Origin: Listeria costaricensis | Lineage (GTDB): Bacteria; Bacillota; Bacilli; Lactobacillales; Listeriaceae | Length of the DNA stretch: 64,000 bases | Assembly: GCF_900183385.1 (NCBI RefSeq) | Contig: NZ_FXUT01000001.1 | Location: 434,001 to 498,000, forward strand | Direction: 5' to 3' | Shown here: positions 63,366 through 64,000 of the stretch, piece after piece | How positions within the stretch are numbered: position 1 is the first letter of the stretch | Layout: each line of letters opens with the position of its first letter | Notes under the pieces: generated by a model | What the model was told of the DNA's origin: nothing | Seen by the model: the letters and a program-made list of their open reading frames with translations, nothing else | The model's database searches: none | Translations under genes and position numbers: made by a program

Positions 63366-63546
63366 TACGGGTCACGCCTTTCTCTCTTTGTTTCCCTTTC
63401 AACTAGCATACGTCACTTTAACCGGAAATGCAATCCGTCGCCGCCTTTTTATCCAATTAAAAGAGATGACCCAAATAGCCATCTCCCCAACTATAGAACA
63501 AAGTTTGAAAATATTTGGTCTGTCGTTTTTATTGATACGTGAAAAA

Positions 63547-64000
63547 TTATTGACTGACAACGGAAAAACGTGCTCGAATATGTTCTCCTTTTTCAGCTTC
63601 ATCTATCATCGCGATCGCATAGTCGGCATAGCTGATTTCACTTTGACCGGCAGCATTTACACGTAGTTGATTGCCGCCTGTCTGATAAGTCCCTGTCCGT
63701 TCTCCTTCATAGTTAAAGAATGCAGCGGGGCTTAAGTAGGTCCAGTTTAGTTGCTGATTTTGTCGCAATGTGTCGAATGCTTTGCCCATATTAGAGGCGG
63801 TTGGAAGAAAGGCTGCTGGAAAATCAGGCGTGTCCATCACACGAATCGTCTCCTCTTGATCAACATACAGACTGCCTGCTCCACCAACGATTAAGAGGCG
63901 CACCTCAGGATGACCTTCTAATAGGGTTGTCAAATGAGCGAGTGACGCCACATGCAGTTCTTCTTTTCCAGCGGGTGCGTTAAAGGCATCAATGACGATA
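63547..64000 (-). CDS. NAD(P)-binding oxidoreductase, atypical SDR (partial, runs off the right edge)
   Basis: The frame is open to the window end; 150 codons are visible. Segments IVIDAFNAPAG, VRLLIVGGAGSLYVDQEETIRV, WTYLSPAAFFNYEGERTGTY and SYADYAIAMIDEAEKGEHIRARFSV are typical of the YwnB/YhfK-like NAD(P)H-binding group. The N-terminal glycine motif lies outside. The gap 63366-63546 before it has no gene. Confidence 0.85.
   Translation of the reverse strand, partial: IVIDAFNAPAGKEELHVASLAHLTTLLEGHPEVRLLIVGGAGSLYVDQEETIRVMDTPDFPAAFLPTASNMGKAFDTLRQNQQLNWTYLSPAAFFNYEGERTGTYQTGGNQLRVNAAGQSEISYADYAIAMIDEAEKGEHIRARFSVVSQ

Overview
This is a chromosomal segment of a low-GC Firmicute, almost certainly a member of Listeria (sensu lato). 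Three things point there. First, the housekeeping order topA, dprA, rnhB, rbgA, three tandem type I signal peptidases, clpX, tig, then proBA, rph/rdgB/racE, lysC/uvrC, trxA, mutS2, polX, cvpA, zapA, rnhC, ung, pheST and trmH matches what I recall of the L. monocytogenes lmo1275-to-lmo1215 region in reverse. Second, there are three signal peptidase genes in a row. Third, the right end holds two GW-module glucosaminidases. Base composition looks somewhat richer in GC than L. monocytogenes, so I infer a more distant species, but I cannot name it.

Layout. 1-10.1 kb: minus-strand housekeeping genes (topA, dprA, rnhB, rbgA, sipZ/Y/X, an orphan GntR regulator, clpX, tig, a YsoA-like protein). 10.3-13.9 kb: a plus-strand accessory operon of a small HTH protein, an SNF2-type helicase, a PAPS-reductase/PP-loop protein of the IbrA (DUF3440) type and a ParB-like protein of the IbrB type, with its own promoter, candidate operator and terminator. 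14.0-16.9 kb: a small XRE regulator divergent from two tandem paralogous XRE regulators, then a GYF_2-PrsW-like membrane protease. 17.0-19.1 kb: proBA. 19.1-28 kb: accessory genes, including a lipase-like hydrolase, two Nudix enzymes, several micro-proteins, a YitT transporter-like protein behind a structured leader, an SGNH/SASA esterase, an SOS-controlled Y-family polymerase and a propeller gene broken by one stop codon. 28-43 kb: one tRNA-Arg and a dense housekeeping and DNA-repair block. 43-52 kb: membrane and export genes (MMPL exporter with MarR regulator, ECF S-component with DUF4430 lipoprotein, a very large FtsX-type permease with its ATPase). 52-64 kb: pheST under a T-box, small membrane and lipoproteins, an HxlR regulator, trmH, two SDR-type proteins, an M42 aminopeptidase and two autolysins.

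The parts worth most attention are: the HTH-SNF2-IbrA-IbrB operon, inserted between conserved neighbours and unlike any pathway around it; the small regulatory module beside it with shared operator half-sites; and several non-standard gene starts or lesions. The latter are an apparent AUC start for rnhC, a missing canonical start next to an A8 tract in one autolysin, and an in-frame ochre codon in the propeller gene. All function calls rest on reading motifs by eye; no database search was possible.
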